Assembly: GCF_030159595.1 (NCBI RefSeq)
Contig: NZ_BSKJ01000011.1
Location: forward strand, 124,001 to 188,000
Origin: Pseudomonas putida
GTDB taxonomy: Bacteria; Pseudomonadota; Gammaproteobacteria; Pseudomonadales; Pseudomonadaceae
DNA: 64,000 bases
Reading direction: 5' to 3'
The translations under genes and the position numbers were made by a program. The notes beneath the pieces were generated by a model that was not told the DNA's origin, did not search any database, and was given only the letters and a program-made list of their open reading frames with translations. Of this stretch, positions 1-8,019 are shown piece after piece; position 1 is the stretch's first letter, and each line of letters opens with the position of its first letter.

Positions 1-1
1 A

Positions 2-1234
2 ACTGCGCGCACCCTGGAGCTGCTGGATCTGGTTGGCATTCCCGAGCCGCACAAGCGTTTGAAGGCCCTGCCCCACGAGCTGTCGGGCGGGCAACGCCAG
101 CGGGTGATGATTGCCATGGCGTTGGCCAACGAGCCGGAGTTGCTGATTGCCGACGAACCGACCACGGCGCTGGACGTGACCGTGCAGTTGAAGATCCTCG
201 ACCTGCTCAAGGAACTGCAAGCGCGCCTGGGCATGGCGCTGTTGCTGATCAGCCATGACCTGAACCTGGTGCGCCGCATCGCCCACCGCGTATGCGTGAT
301 GCAGCGCGGGCAGATCGTCGAGCAGGCCGAATGCGCCACGCTGTTCAGTGCTCCGCAGCACCATTACACGCAGATGCTGATCAACGCCGAGCCCAGTGGG
401 CTGCCGGCGCATAACCCGGTGGGCGCGCCGCTGCTTGAGGTGGATGACCTCAAGGTGTGGTTCCCGATCAAGAAGGGGCTACTGCGGCGCACGGTGGACC
501 ATGTGAAGGCAGTGGACGGGGTCAACTTCAGCCTGCCGCAAGGGCAGACGCTGGGCATTGTTGGCGAGTCCGGGTCGGGCAAGTCGACGCTTGGGTTGGC
601 GATCCTGCGGCTGATTTCCAGCCAGGGCGGCATTCACTTCCACGGGCAGAATTTGCAAGGGCTGAACCAGAAGGCCGTACGGCCACTGCGGCGGGAAATG
701 CAGGTGGTGTTCCAGGACCCGTTCGGCAGCCTGAGCCCGCGCATGTGCGTGGCGGACATCGTGGGTGAAGGGTTGCGCATTCACGGCATTGGTACCCCGC
801 AAGAGCAAGAAGCGGCGATTGTTGCGGCACTGGAGGAAGTGGGGCTGGACCCGCGTACGCGGCATCGCTATCCGCATGAGTTTTCCGGTGGGCAGCGCCA
901 GCGCATTGCGATTGCACGGGCGTTGGTGTTGAAGCCGGCGCTGATCCTGCTGGATGAGCCCACCTCCGCGCTGGACCGCACAGTGCAACGGCAGGTGGTG
1001 GAGTTGCTGCGTAATTTGCAGCAAAAGTACAACCTCACCTACCTGTTCATCAGCCATGACTTGGCGGTGGTGAAGGCGTTGAGTCACCAGTTGATGGTGA
1101 TCAAGCATGGGCATGTGGTGGAGCAAGGGGACGCGCAGGCGATCTTCCATGCGCCACAGCATCCGTATACGCGGCAGTTGCTGGAGGCGGCGTTTCTAGA
1201 GGTGGATGATGCCGAACCGGGCATGATGCGCTAA
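2..1234 (+). CDS. yejF: Oligopeptide/microcin C-type ABC transporter, tandem ATPase subunit (partial, 5' end outside window)
   Basis: The reading frame is open from base 2, so the start codon and the first Walker A lie upstream of the window. What remains is the end of NBD1 (signature LSGGQRQRV, Walker B LLIADEPT) followed by a complete NBD2 with Walker A GESGSGKST, signature FSGGQRQRI and Walker B LILLDEPT. Two ATPase domains in one chain is the architecture of YejF-type subunits, which power uptake of oligopeptides (microcin C in E. coli) through an inner-membrane permease pair. The closing segment after each NBD (APQHHYTQML, APQHPYTRQL) is the oligopeptide-transporter C-terminal motif seen in Dpp/Opp ATPases. 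The permease and binding-protein genes would be expected just upstream. The family is certain; the exact substrate is not. Confidence 0.9.
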   Translation, partial: TARTLELLDLVGIPEPHKRLKALPHELSGGQRQRVMIAMALANEPELLIADEPTTALDVTVQLKILDLLKELQARLGMALLLISHDLNLVRRIAHRVCVMQRGQIVEQAECATLFSAPQHHYTQMLINAEPSGLPAHNPVGAPLLEVDDLKVWFPIKKGLLRRTVDHVKAVDGVNFSLPQGQTLGIVGESGSGKSTLGLAILRLISSQGGIHFHGQNLQGLNQKAVRPLRREMQVVFQDPFGSLSPRMCVADIVGEGLRIHGIGTPQEQEAAIVAALEEVGLDPRTRHRYPHEFSGGQRQRIAIARALVLKPALILLDEPTSALDRTVQRQVVELLRNLQQKYNLTYLFISHDLAVVKALSHQLMVIKHGHVVEQGDAQAIFHAPQHPYTRQLLEAAFLEVDDAEPGMMR

Positions 1235-1316
1235 AGATCAAAGTATGGGCGGTTGCGTTGCTGCAACTGCCCATACACTGACCGCTGCAGGACCGCACAG
1301 CACTGGAGGCTTTCTT

Positions 1317-1874
1317 GTGACTATCTCACCGTCCCCCATCGGCCCGATGCTCAGGCACTGGCGCATGCTGAACCGGGTCAAGCAACTGCACGCTGCGCAG
1401 ATGTTCGGGGTGTGCCAGTCCACCATTTCCCGCTGGGAATCTGGCGTTCAGGACGCCGAGCCGGAACAGCGCGCCCGTATCGAAGCCTTGCTCAAGGCCC
1501 GCCTCAGCAGCGCTGCCGACCATGCACTGGCGCGGCTTGTATCGGGCAACGCGCAGCCTGTACACCTGGTGTGCGACCTCACCCACCGCCTGTTGGCGTG
1601 CTCAGTCCCACGCGAAGCCGAGTTCCACATCCCGGTCAGCGAACTGCTGGGCGTTTCGCTGTGGCCCTTCGCTACAGAGGAAATCGCCAATCAGGAACAG
1701 CGCCTGGCCGAGTTGGGCTGGCGAGATAACCTGACCTCCCCGGCACTGGAGTTCGCCACTGGCACGAACGGCTCTGCGGTGGTACCCATCCAGCACAGCC
1801 TGTGCCGCTGGACACGGTTAACCCTCTCGGATGGCTCGACTGCCCGACTGGTCGAAACACTCGCGCATATTTAA
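1317..1874 (+). CDS. XRE-like helix-turn-helix protein with uncharacterised C-terminal domain
   Basis: A 185-residue protein. I chose the GTG start at 1317 because GGAGG lies about 8 bases upstream and the product then begins directly before the HTH. Residues about 9-50 read as a Cro/CI-type helix-turn-helix (AAQMFGVCQSTISRWESG). The remaining ~130 residues resemble no ligand domain I recognise, though the size fits a PAS-like sensory domain. It sits alone between the ABC transporter gene and the HD-domain gene, on the same strand as both. It is probably a DNA-binding regulator; the target is unknown. Confidence 0.7.
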   Translation: MTISPSPIGPMLRHWRMLNRVKQLHAAQMFGVCQSTISRWESGVQDAEPEQRARIEALLKARLSSAADHALARLVSGNAQPVHLVCDLTHRLLACSVPREAEFHIPVSELLGVSLWPFATEEIANQEQRLAELGWRDNLTSPALEFATGTNGSAVVPIQHSLCRWTRLTLSDGSTARLVETLAHI

Positions 1875-1938
1875 TGCGTGGACGCAGGCAAGCACCACGT
1901 CGAAGATCCACCTCTGCAATAGCCAGAGGTCACTCACC

Positions 1939-2505
1939 GTGTCAGATCACAACCTTCATGGAAAACTCGAATTCCTGCGCCAGGCCGAAAAGCTCAAGAG
2001 CGTGACCCGCAGTGCCCACACCTCCACGGGCCGGCGTGAAAGTACCGCAGAGCACAGTTGGCGGCTGGCATTGCTGGCACTGGTGTTTGAAGAAGACCTG
2101 GGTGATGTCGATATCTGCAAGGTGTTGAAGCTTTGCCTTGTCCATGACCTTGGGGAGGCCTTGAATGGCGATGTCCCCGCCCCCGAGGCTCAGGCCATGC
2201 CCGACAAGGGAATGGGTGAACGGCAGGACCTGCTAGCCATCACATCAACGCTGGAACCCTCGATGCAAGACAACATCGTTGCCTTGTTCGACGAGTACGA
2301 AGCGGCCACTTCGCCCGAAGCCAAGGTGGTCAAGGCACTCGACAAGATCGAAACCATCCTGCAGCACGCCCAGGGCGATAACCCGCCTGGCTTCGACTAC
2401 GCGTTCAACCTGGAATACGGCCGCCGTTATACGGATGCCATTCCATTCCTGGCCTCCCTAAGGCGCACACTCGATGACGAAACACGTCAACGCATGACAG
2501 GCTAA
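1939..2505 (+). CDS. HD-domain phosphohydrolase (YfbR/HDDC2-like)
   Basis: A 188-residue HD-superfamily protein. The GTG start at 1939 is preceded by AGAGGT at a normal distance; the open frame extends upstream only through the end of the previous gene. The metal-binding pattern is visible: a histidine in the AEHSWR segment, the HD pair in LVHDLGEA, and a later aspartate in the ALDKIET segment. This order is typical of HDDC2/YfbR-like 5'-deoxynucleotidases, which act on dNMPs with divalent metals. The substrate cannot be read from the sequence, so the assignment stays at family level. Confidence 0.8.
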   Translation: MSDHNLHGKLEFLRQAEKLKSVTRSAHTSTGRRESTAEHSWRLALLALVFEEDLGDVDICKVLKLCLVHDLGEALNGDVPAPEAQAMPDKGMGERQDLLAITSTLEPSMQDNIVALFDEYEAATSPEAKVVKALDKIETILQHAQGDNPPGFDYAFNLEYGRRYTDAIPFLASLRRTLDDETRQRMTG

Positions 2506-2529
2506 CGCGGTCGCTGTGGGAGCGGCCTT

Positions 2530-2615
2530 GTGTCGCGAAAGGGCCGCAAAGCGGCCCCAGCAATTCATGCAATGAAGTTGAAACCCGGGGCCGCTACGCG
2601 GCCCTTTCGCGACAC
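2530..2615. repeat. REP-like inverted repeat pair
   Basis: Two perfect 18-base arms (2530-2547 and 2598-2615, arm GTGTCGCGAAAGGGCCGC) are separated by about 50 bases; the inner part of each arm carries a secondary GGGCCGC/GCGGCCC palindrome. It lies just after the HD-domain gene, in a 328-base gap before the fusion gene, and could also act as a transcription end or mRNA 3' stabiliser. The rest of the gap holds the palindrome at 2703-2723 and no gene. Confidence 0.7.
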
Positions 2616-2702
2616 TGCAGCGATTAACGCTGGCTTACCCACTACGCCCAGGTCTGGAATGAAAGCTTGCAGCGGTTTTATCCGGCTTTATGAATGGCCA
2701 AT

Positions 2703-2723
2703 AATTATTGGCTGCCAATAATT
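2703..2723. promoter_or_regulatory. Perfect 10-bp palindrome, candidate operator
   Basis: AATTATTGGC-T-GCCAATAATT is a perfect inverted repeat with a one-base centre, about 110 bases upstream of the ATG of the fusion gene at 2834. It is AT-rich compared with its surroundings and not followed by a T-tract, so a protein-binding site is more likely than a terminator. The cognate regulator is unknown; the LysR gene at 7082 and the HTH gene at 1317 are the nearest candidates. Confidence 0.45.
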
Positions 2724-2833
2724 TCCATAATTCAGCGCTATTATCAGTTTCCCTGACAACAATCGTCTTTCATCATCAGCCAGACCAGGCATAAATTCTC
2801 TCCGTCCACTCCCAGCAGCAACGGTAGAGCCTC

Positions 2834-5764
2834 ATGCCCAGCCCACAGCACCCGTCCGCCTCTCCTGCCCTGACCACACTGATCAGCCGATCCGGCCTGC
2901 CCAGCCCTTCACTCAGTGAAACGCAGGCTCACGCCGTATTGCAGGCGCACTATGGTCTCGACGGTGGCCTGACGGCATTGGGCAGCCAACAGGACCTCAA
3001 CTTCCGCGTGGAGGCGCCAGAAGGCCGCTATGTGCTCAAGGCCTGCCACGGCAGCTATGCCCAGTTGGAGCTGGAAGCACAACATGCCGCCCTGGCCTAC
3101 TTACGCGAACAGGGCTTGCCAGTACCCGCCGTGCGCCCCGCCAGCAACGGCGAAGGCTTGCTGGCACTGGACGTAGACGGGCAACCCCTGCGCCTGCGCC
3201 TGCTCGACTACATCGAAGGCCAACCGTTGACCCGCCTCAAACACCTGGAGCCACGCCTGATCGCTGAACTGGGCAGGCTCTGTGCGAAGCTGGACAGGGC
3301 GCTGGTCGACTTCGATCACCCCGGCCTTGTGCGCACCCTGCAATGGGACCCGCAACATGCCCAGGCGCTGATCGACCACCTGTTGCCGGTGCTGCAAGAC
3401 AGCGGGCAACGCACCCGCATCGAACACGCCACTCGCCAGGCCTGCGCGCGCCTGACGCCGCTGGTGGACCAGCTGCCGGTTCAGCCCGTGCACCTGGACA
3501 TCACCGACGACAACACCGTCTGGGCTCGCGATGGCCAGCGCCAGTGGCAACTGCAAGGTGTGATCGACTTCGGCGACCTGCTGCGTACCTGGCGCATTGC
3601 CGACCTGTCAGTGACCTGCGCAGCATTGCTGCACCACGCCGAGGGCAACCCGCTGCGCATCCTGCCGGCGATCAGCGCCTACCAGGTGCTCAACCCGCTG
3701 ACCGAGGCCGAGCTACGCGCCCTATGGCCACTGGTGATCAACCGGGCCGCTGTGCTGGTGTTGAGCAGCGCACAGCAACTGGCCGTGGACCCTGGCAACC
3801 AGTACACCCGCGATAACGTGGCCCATGAATGGGAAATCTTCGACACCGCCACCGCCGTGCCTTTCGCGCTGATGGAGGCCGCCATCCTGCAAGCGGCAGG
3901 CTTGCCGCTCGACGTTCCAGACTTGAACCGTTGCGCCCCCCTGCTCCCCGAGCTGGCCGGGCAGGCTGTAACACGGGTGGACTTGGGGGTACTCAGCATC
4001 AATTGCGAAGCGGGCAACTGGGAGCAACCCGGTTTCGATCAGCACCTGCTGACCTCGCAAGCGGCCCCGGCTTGCAGCCTGTACGGGCAATATCGCCTGT
4101 CGCAGACCCATATCGACCGCCCCGAAGAGCCCGCCACCTGTGCCCTCGGCGTTGAGCTGCATGTGCCCAACGGCAGCCAGGTACAAGCGCCAGAAACCGG
4201 CACCTGGCAGCGCCATGGCGACGGCCGCGGTTGCCTGCGAACCGCGCACTGGGCCTTGTGGCTGCAGGGCCTGGAGGATGCCCCCGCAGATGGACAGGCC
4301 GTGGAAAAAGGCCAGTCGCTGGGCAATAGCTGCGGTTTCCTCAGCGTACAGCTGTGCCTGGACCTCAGCATCCAGCCCCCCTTCTTCGCCACCCCGTCGC
4401 AGGCCGATGCCTGGCTGGCCCTGTGCCCGTCGCCAGCCGCGCTGCTGGACCTGGACTGCGATGCCGATCCGCTGCCCGACCCACAAGCCCTGCTGGCCCG
4501 CCGCGACGCCAGCTTTGCCCGCTCGCAGAAACACTACTACGCGCAGCCACCGCACATTGAGCGCGGCTGGCGTAACTACCTGATCGACATGCAGGGCCGC
4601 GCCTACCTGGACATGCTCAACAACGTCGCCGTGCTGGGCCATGGTCACCCACGCATGGTCGCCGAGTCGGCCCGACAGTGGTCACTGCTGAACACCAACT
4701 CGCGCTTCCATTACGCGGCCATCACCGAGTTTTCCGAACGCCTGCTCGACCTGGCGCCCGAAGGTTTCGACCGTGTGTTCATGGTCAACAGTGGCACCGA
4801 GGCCAACGACCTGGCCATTCGCCTGGCCTGGGCCTACAGCGGCGGGCGCGACCTGCTGAGCGTGCTGGAGGCGTACCACGGCTGGTCGGTGGCCACCGAC
4901 GCCATCTCCACCTCCATCGCCGATAACCCGCAAGCCCTGGAAACCCGACCGGACTGGGTGCACCCGGTCGAGGCGCCGAACACCTTCCGCGGCCGATTCC
5001 GCGGCGCCGACAGCGCTGCCGGCTACCTGCGTGACGTCGATGCCAAACTGGCCGACCTCGATGCACGCGGCCGTCAACTGGCGGGCATCATCTGCGAGCC
5101 CGTGTACGGCAATGCTGGCGGCATTTCGTTGCCGGCCGGTTACCTGCGCGATGCTTACGCCAAGGTCCGCGCGCGTGGCGGCGTGTGCATTGCCGACGAA
5201 GTACAGGTGGGGTATGGCCGCCTGGGTGAGTACTTCTGGGGCTTCGAGGAGCAGGGCGTGGTGCCCGACATCATCACCATGGCCAAAGGCATGGGCAACG
5301 GCCAGCCGCTGGGCGTGGTCATCACCCGCCGCGAAATTGCCGAAGCGCTGGAGGCCGAGGGTTACTTCTTTTCCTCGGCAGGTGGCAGCCCGGTCAGCTG
5401 CCGCATTGGCATGGCGGTGCTGGACGTGATGCAGGAAGAAGGCCTGTGGGACAACGCCCGCGACACCGGGCGCTACTTCAAGGCGCGCCTGCAGGCACTG
5501 GTCGACAAGCACCCGCTGGCCGGCGCGGCGCATGGGTCGGGCTTCTACCTGGGGCTGGAACTGGTACGCAATCGCGAAACCCTGGAGCCGGCCACCGAAG
5601 AAACCATGGCCCTGTGCGACCGCCTGCGTGATCTGGGGATCTTCATGCAGCCTACAGGCGACTACCTGAACATCCTCAAGATCAAGCCGCCAATGTGCAC
5701 CACCCGGGCGAGCGTGGACTACTTTGTCGACAGCATTGACCGGGTGCTTGGCGAAGGCTTGTAA
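2834..5764 (+). CDS. Three-domain fusion: APH-type kinase / degenerate M23-like domain / class III PLP aminotransferase (phospho-lyase type)
   Basis: A 976-residue protein. Residues ~25-330 form an aminoglycoside phosphotransferase/choline-kinase fold with catalytic loop HLDITDDN (H220, D222, N227) and metal motif IDFGD (D245). Residues ~385-520 resemble the lysostaphin/M23 peptidase fold (GVELHVPNGSQVQAPETGTW), but the HxH metal-ligand segment is replaced by VQLCLDL, so it looks catalytically dead. Residues ~560-975 are a class III aminotransferase with NSGTEAND and Schiff-base lysine K818 in MAKGMGNG. In vertebrates, APH-type hydroxylysine kinase and AGXT2L-type ammonio-phospho-lyases act in sequence on 5-hydroxylysine or ethanolamine phosphate; a kinase-lyase fusion would phosphorylate an amino alcohol and then eliminate phosphate and ammonia. 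The substrate is inferred, not shown. It is convergent with the amine oxidase gene (3-base gap). Confidence 0.85.
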   Translation: MPSPQHPSASPALTTLISRSGLPSPSLSETQAHAVLQAHYGLDGGLTALGSQQDLNFRVEAPEGRYVLKACHGSYAQLELEAQHAALAYLREQGLPVPAVRPASNGEGLLALDVDGQPLRLRLLDYIEGQPLTRLKHLEPRLIAELGRLCAKLDRALVDFDHPGLVRTLQWDPQHAQALIDHLLPVLQDSGQRTRIEHATRQACARLTPLVDQLPVQPVHLDITDDNTVWARDGQRQWQLQGVIDFGDLLRTWRIADLSVTCAALLHHAEGNPLRILPAISAYQVLNPLTEAELRALWPLVINRAAVLVLSSAQQLAVDPGNQYTRDNVAHEWEIFDTATAVPFALMEAAILQAAGLPLDVPDLNRCAPLLPELAGQAVTRVDLGVLSINCEAGNWEQPGFDQHLLTSQAAPACSLYGQYRLSQTHIDRPEEPATCALGVELHVPNGSQVQAPETGTWQRHGDGRGCLRTAHWALWLQGLEDAPADGQAVEKGQSLGNSCGFLSVQLCLDLSIQPPFFATPSQADAWLALCPSPAALLDLDCDADPLPDPQALLARRDASFARSQKHYYAQPPHIERGWRNYLIDMQGRAYLDMLNNVAVLGHGHPRMVAESARQWSLLNTNSRFHYAAITEFSERLLDLAPEGFDRVFMVNSGTEANDLAIRLAWAYSGGRDLLSVLEAYHGWSVATDAISTSIADNPQALETRPDWVHPVEAPNTFRGRFRGADSAAGYLRDVDAKLADLDARGRQLAGIICEPVYGNAGGISLPAGYLRDAYAKVRARGGVCIADEVQVGYGRLGEYFWGFEEQGVVPDIITMAKGMGNGQPLGVVITRREIAEALEAEGYFFSSAGGSPVSCRIGMAVLDVMQEEGLWDNARDTGRYFKARLQALVDKHPLAGAAHGSGFYLGLELVRNRETLEPATEETMALCDRLRDLGIFMQPTGDYLNILKIKPPMCTTRASVDYFVDSIDRVLGEGL

Positions 5765-5767
5765 GTT

Positions 5768-7003
5768 TCAAGGCGTGAGCCCGATGGCTGCGGCCCACGC
5801 CTCTAGTGCCTCACACGCGGCCATCGCGATCTGTTCATCTGTGCGACCGCTGAACTGACGCTCAATTGCATCGGCGGCAATCAGCCCGGCGACGGTGGGC
5901 TTGCCCACGGCATCGGTCAGGTCCAGCCACTCACCCCAACTGGCAGGCACGTCATACCAGCGCAAATAGCCGGAGGATGAACTTGGCCACCAGCGCTCAT
6001 CGAACTGCAAAATCACCTTTTCCAGCTTGCCCATGCCCAAATGCGCCAGCGCTCGTTGCTGGGTTTCAGGTAACGCAGGGGTGAAGTGCATCGTTTTCAA
6101 CACACCTACGGGGACTGTGCAAATACAGAAATCGCAGGTTTCATCATTCACCATGACGGCTGTGCCTGACCAGTCGATACGGGTTACCGGTGTGTTCAAC
6201 CGAATGTCCAGGTTTTGCGTCAACACATCGACCAGCTCGCTGTAGCCACCAGGCAGCATGCAGTCGCCATGCCCGACGCCCTCTTCGTCCAATGCGCTGA
6301 CCGACAGCTGCGTCACTGGTAAACACGCTTCCAGCACAAGGTTGGCATCAATGGCGAACTGCGTGGCCCGCACGCCAGCAGGGTCCAGTGTGGCCATATA
6401 GCCGCTGATCGCCTCGGACAAAGGCAACTGCCGGTCAAGGCGCTCGGTGAAGGCAGCCCAGGCGCCTTCGACATCTGGCAACACTCCGTCACTTGCAGCG
6501 GCAAGCGGGCGGCTGAAGTCGGTCTCGATGCAAGCCAAACCCTGGCACTGCGCAATGGCGGCCAATGGGTTTTCAGCAAAATGTTGAAGCCATGCCGCAC
6601 CTTCATCGGCCTTCACACTCCCCAGCTCGACTGTATGCGTGCGCCCGCCTGTACGCCCTCGTGCTTCCAGCACAATGCAATCGATACCCTGGCGCCGCAA
6701 ACGCTGTGCCGCAGTCAAGCCCGCACAACCGGCACCGATCACGATCACCTTGCGCGCCCCGGCCGCCATTGCAGCCTCTGCGGCGCGCTGCCCATCATTC
6801 CATGCACCATGAGCCGTTGCCGGGGCGCGGGTGTCACAAGCTTCTCCGGCGATGACCAAGCGTTCATGCAGCACTTGGCCTAGGTCACTTCGATGCTGCC
6901 GCGTCCCGCCCGGCAACAACGCACTGTAGGCGCCGAGGCTGAACGGGTCTGCACTCCAGTGAGTGACATGCCACGCGGTTGGTCTATGCACGCTCTTCTC
7001 CAT
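5768..7003 (-). CDS. Flavin-dependent amine oxidase with circularly permuted domain order
   Basis: A 411-residue protein of the FAD-dependent monoamine/polyamine oxidase family, but in the wrong order. Residues 12-80 contain the segment that normally ends these enzymes: HWSADPFSLGAYS (W16, Y26), then LVIAGEAC and HGAWNDGQRAA (50-74). Only then comes the usual N-terminal Rossmann FAD motif VIVIGAGCAG (G90, G92, G95) with LEARGRTGGR (E113). The protein stops after EALEAWAAAIGLTP, exactly where the family would continue into the W...GaYs segment. All parts are present once, so this is a permutation, not a duplication or truncation. The enzyme should oxidise a primary or secondary amine to an imine with O2 or another acceptor; its substrate is unknown. 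A LysR gene diverges from it. The ATG start is clear, with a weak GGACAG upstream. Confidence 0.85.
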   Translation of the reverse strand: MEKSVHRPTAWHVTHWSADPFSLGAYSALLPGGTRQHRSDLGQVLHERLVIAGEACDTRAPATAHGAWNDGQRAAEAAMAAGARKVIVIGAGCAGLTAAQRLRRQGIDCIVLEARGRTGGRTHTVELGSVKADEGAAWLQHFAENPLAAIAQCQGLACIETDFSRPLAAASDGVLPDVEGAWAAFTERLDRQLPLSEAISGYMATLDPAGVRATQFAIDANLVLEACLPVTQLSVSALDEEGVGHGDCMLPGGYSELVDVLTQNLDIRLNTPVTRIDWSGTAVMVNDETCDFCICTVPVGVLKTMHFTPALPETQQRALAHLGMGKLEKVILQFDERWWPSSSSGYLRWYDVPASWGEWLDLTDAVGKPTVAGLIAADAIERQFSGRTDEQIAMAACEALEAWAAAIGLTP

Positions 7004-7081
7004 TGAGGGAACTGTCCTGTATGTGCATTAATGTTCATAATTTCTATCAATAAAAGATGATCATCATCAGGTTTACTGACA
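7004..7081. promoter_or_regulatory. Divergent promoter region, amine oxidase / LysR
   Basis: A 78-base AT-rich interval separates two divergently transcribed genes, the usual place for LysR-type operators. It contains the short palindrome GATGATCATC (7056-7065) and several T-N11-A patterns. I cannot single out one LysR box. Regulation of the amine oxidase by the neighbouring LysR protein is inferred from the arrangement only. Confidence 0.4.
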
Positions 7082-7987
7082 ATGGCCTTTTCCAGCGATT
7101 CCCTGGCAATATTCCTCGCCGTGCTCGATGCCGGCTCGTTCTCCGCCGCTGCGCGCAAGCTGGGCCGTGTGCCTTCAGCCGTCAGCATGGCGGTTGCCCA
7201 GCTGGAAGCTGAACTGGACCTGGTGCTGTTTGACCGGGCCACGCGCAAGGCCTTGCCCACCAGCGCCGCCCTGGCGCTGGAGCCGCAAGCCAGGCAGGTG
7301 ATCTGCCAGCTCAACCTGCTGGACGCCCAGGCTCTGCAACTGCATAAAGGCCTGGAAAAGCGCCTGACCATCGCCATGGCACCCGAGCTACAAACCGGTC
7401 GCTGGAGCCAGCCACTCGAAATCCTCGCCCAAGAGTTTCCCAGCCTGGAAATCGAAGTGCGCTCGGCCACGCAGACCGAAGCCGTTCGCTTGCTGCACGA
7501 AGGCAGCGTGCAACTGGCGCTGGTGTTCGAGCGACCTGGTATCGACGAACGGGAGTCGTTTCTTGAAGCCGGCAGCCAGCTGCTGGTAGCGGTCGCTTCG
7601 CCCCGCCACCCCGCCGGACAGAACAGCGGCACGCCATTGCCTGAAGAAGCCTTTGCAGAACAGCGGCAGATCATCGTGGCCTCGGGCAAGGCCACCGGGT
7701 CGGATCCGCGAATGGTGCTGTCGCGGCGCATCTGGCTGACCGACAGCTACCTGGCCACGCTGGACCTGGTGCAGTCTGGCCTCGGCTGGGCCTACCTGCC
7801 GCAGCCGCTGGTCGAACCGCTGATTGCCTCAGGCGCACTGGCAGAGGTGCGCTTTGACAACATGGCCAGCCGCTTGCGCTTGTGGGTGGATATCATCTGG
7901 GTCAAGCCGCGCCCCTTGGGCTTGGGAGCGCGGCGCTATCTGGAAGTCATGCGCCAGCTGTTCGACAGGGAGCCGGCCAGGGCCTGA
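7082..7987 (+). CDS. LysR-family transcriptional regulator
   Basis: A 301-residue protein of normal LTTR length. Residues 3-62 form the winged HTH (FLAVLDAGSFSAAARKLGR then PSAVSMAVAQLE); residues ~90-295 form the LysR substrate-binding domain with the usual two-lobe pattern. It diverges from the circularly permuted amine oxidase gene, so that gene is the likely target, with a ligand probably related to the amine substrate. The effector cannot be inferred from sequence. Confidence 0.9.
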   Translation: MAFSSDSLAIFLAVLDAGSFSAAARKLGRVPSAVSMAVAQLEAELDLVLFDRATRKALPTSAALALEPQARQVICQLNLLDAQALQLHKGLEKRLTIAMAPELQTGRWSQPLEILAQEFPSLEIEVRSATQTEAVRLLHEGSVQLALVFERPGIDERESFLEAGSQLLVAVASPRHPAGQNSGTPLPEEAFAEQRQIIVASGKATGSDPRMVLSRRIWLTDSYLATLDLVQSGLGWAYLPQPLVEPLIASGALAEVRFDNMASRLRLWVDIIWVKPRPLGLGARRYLEVMRQLFDREPARA

Positions 7988-8019
7988 TGCCCTTTCACCC
8001 TCCGGGGTAGATGCCCGGA

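Noticed and set aside
5768..7003. Amine oxidase considered as truncated or duplicated
   Set aside because: Each family segment occurs exactly once and the ends match each other, which fits permutation rather than loss or duplication.
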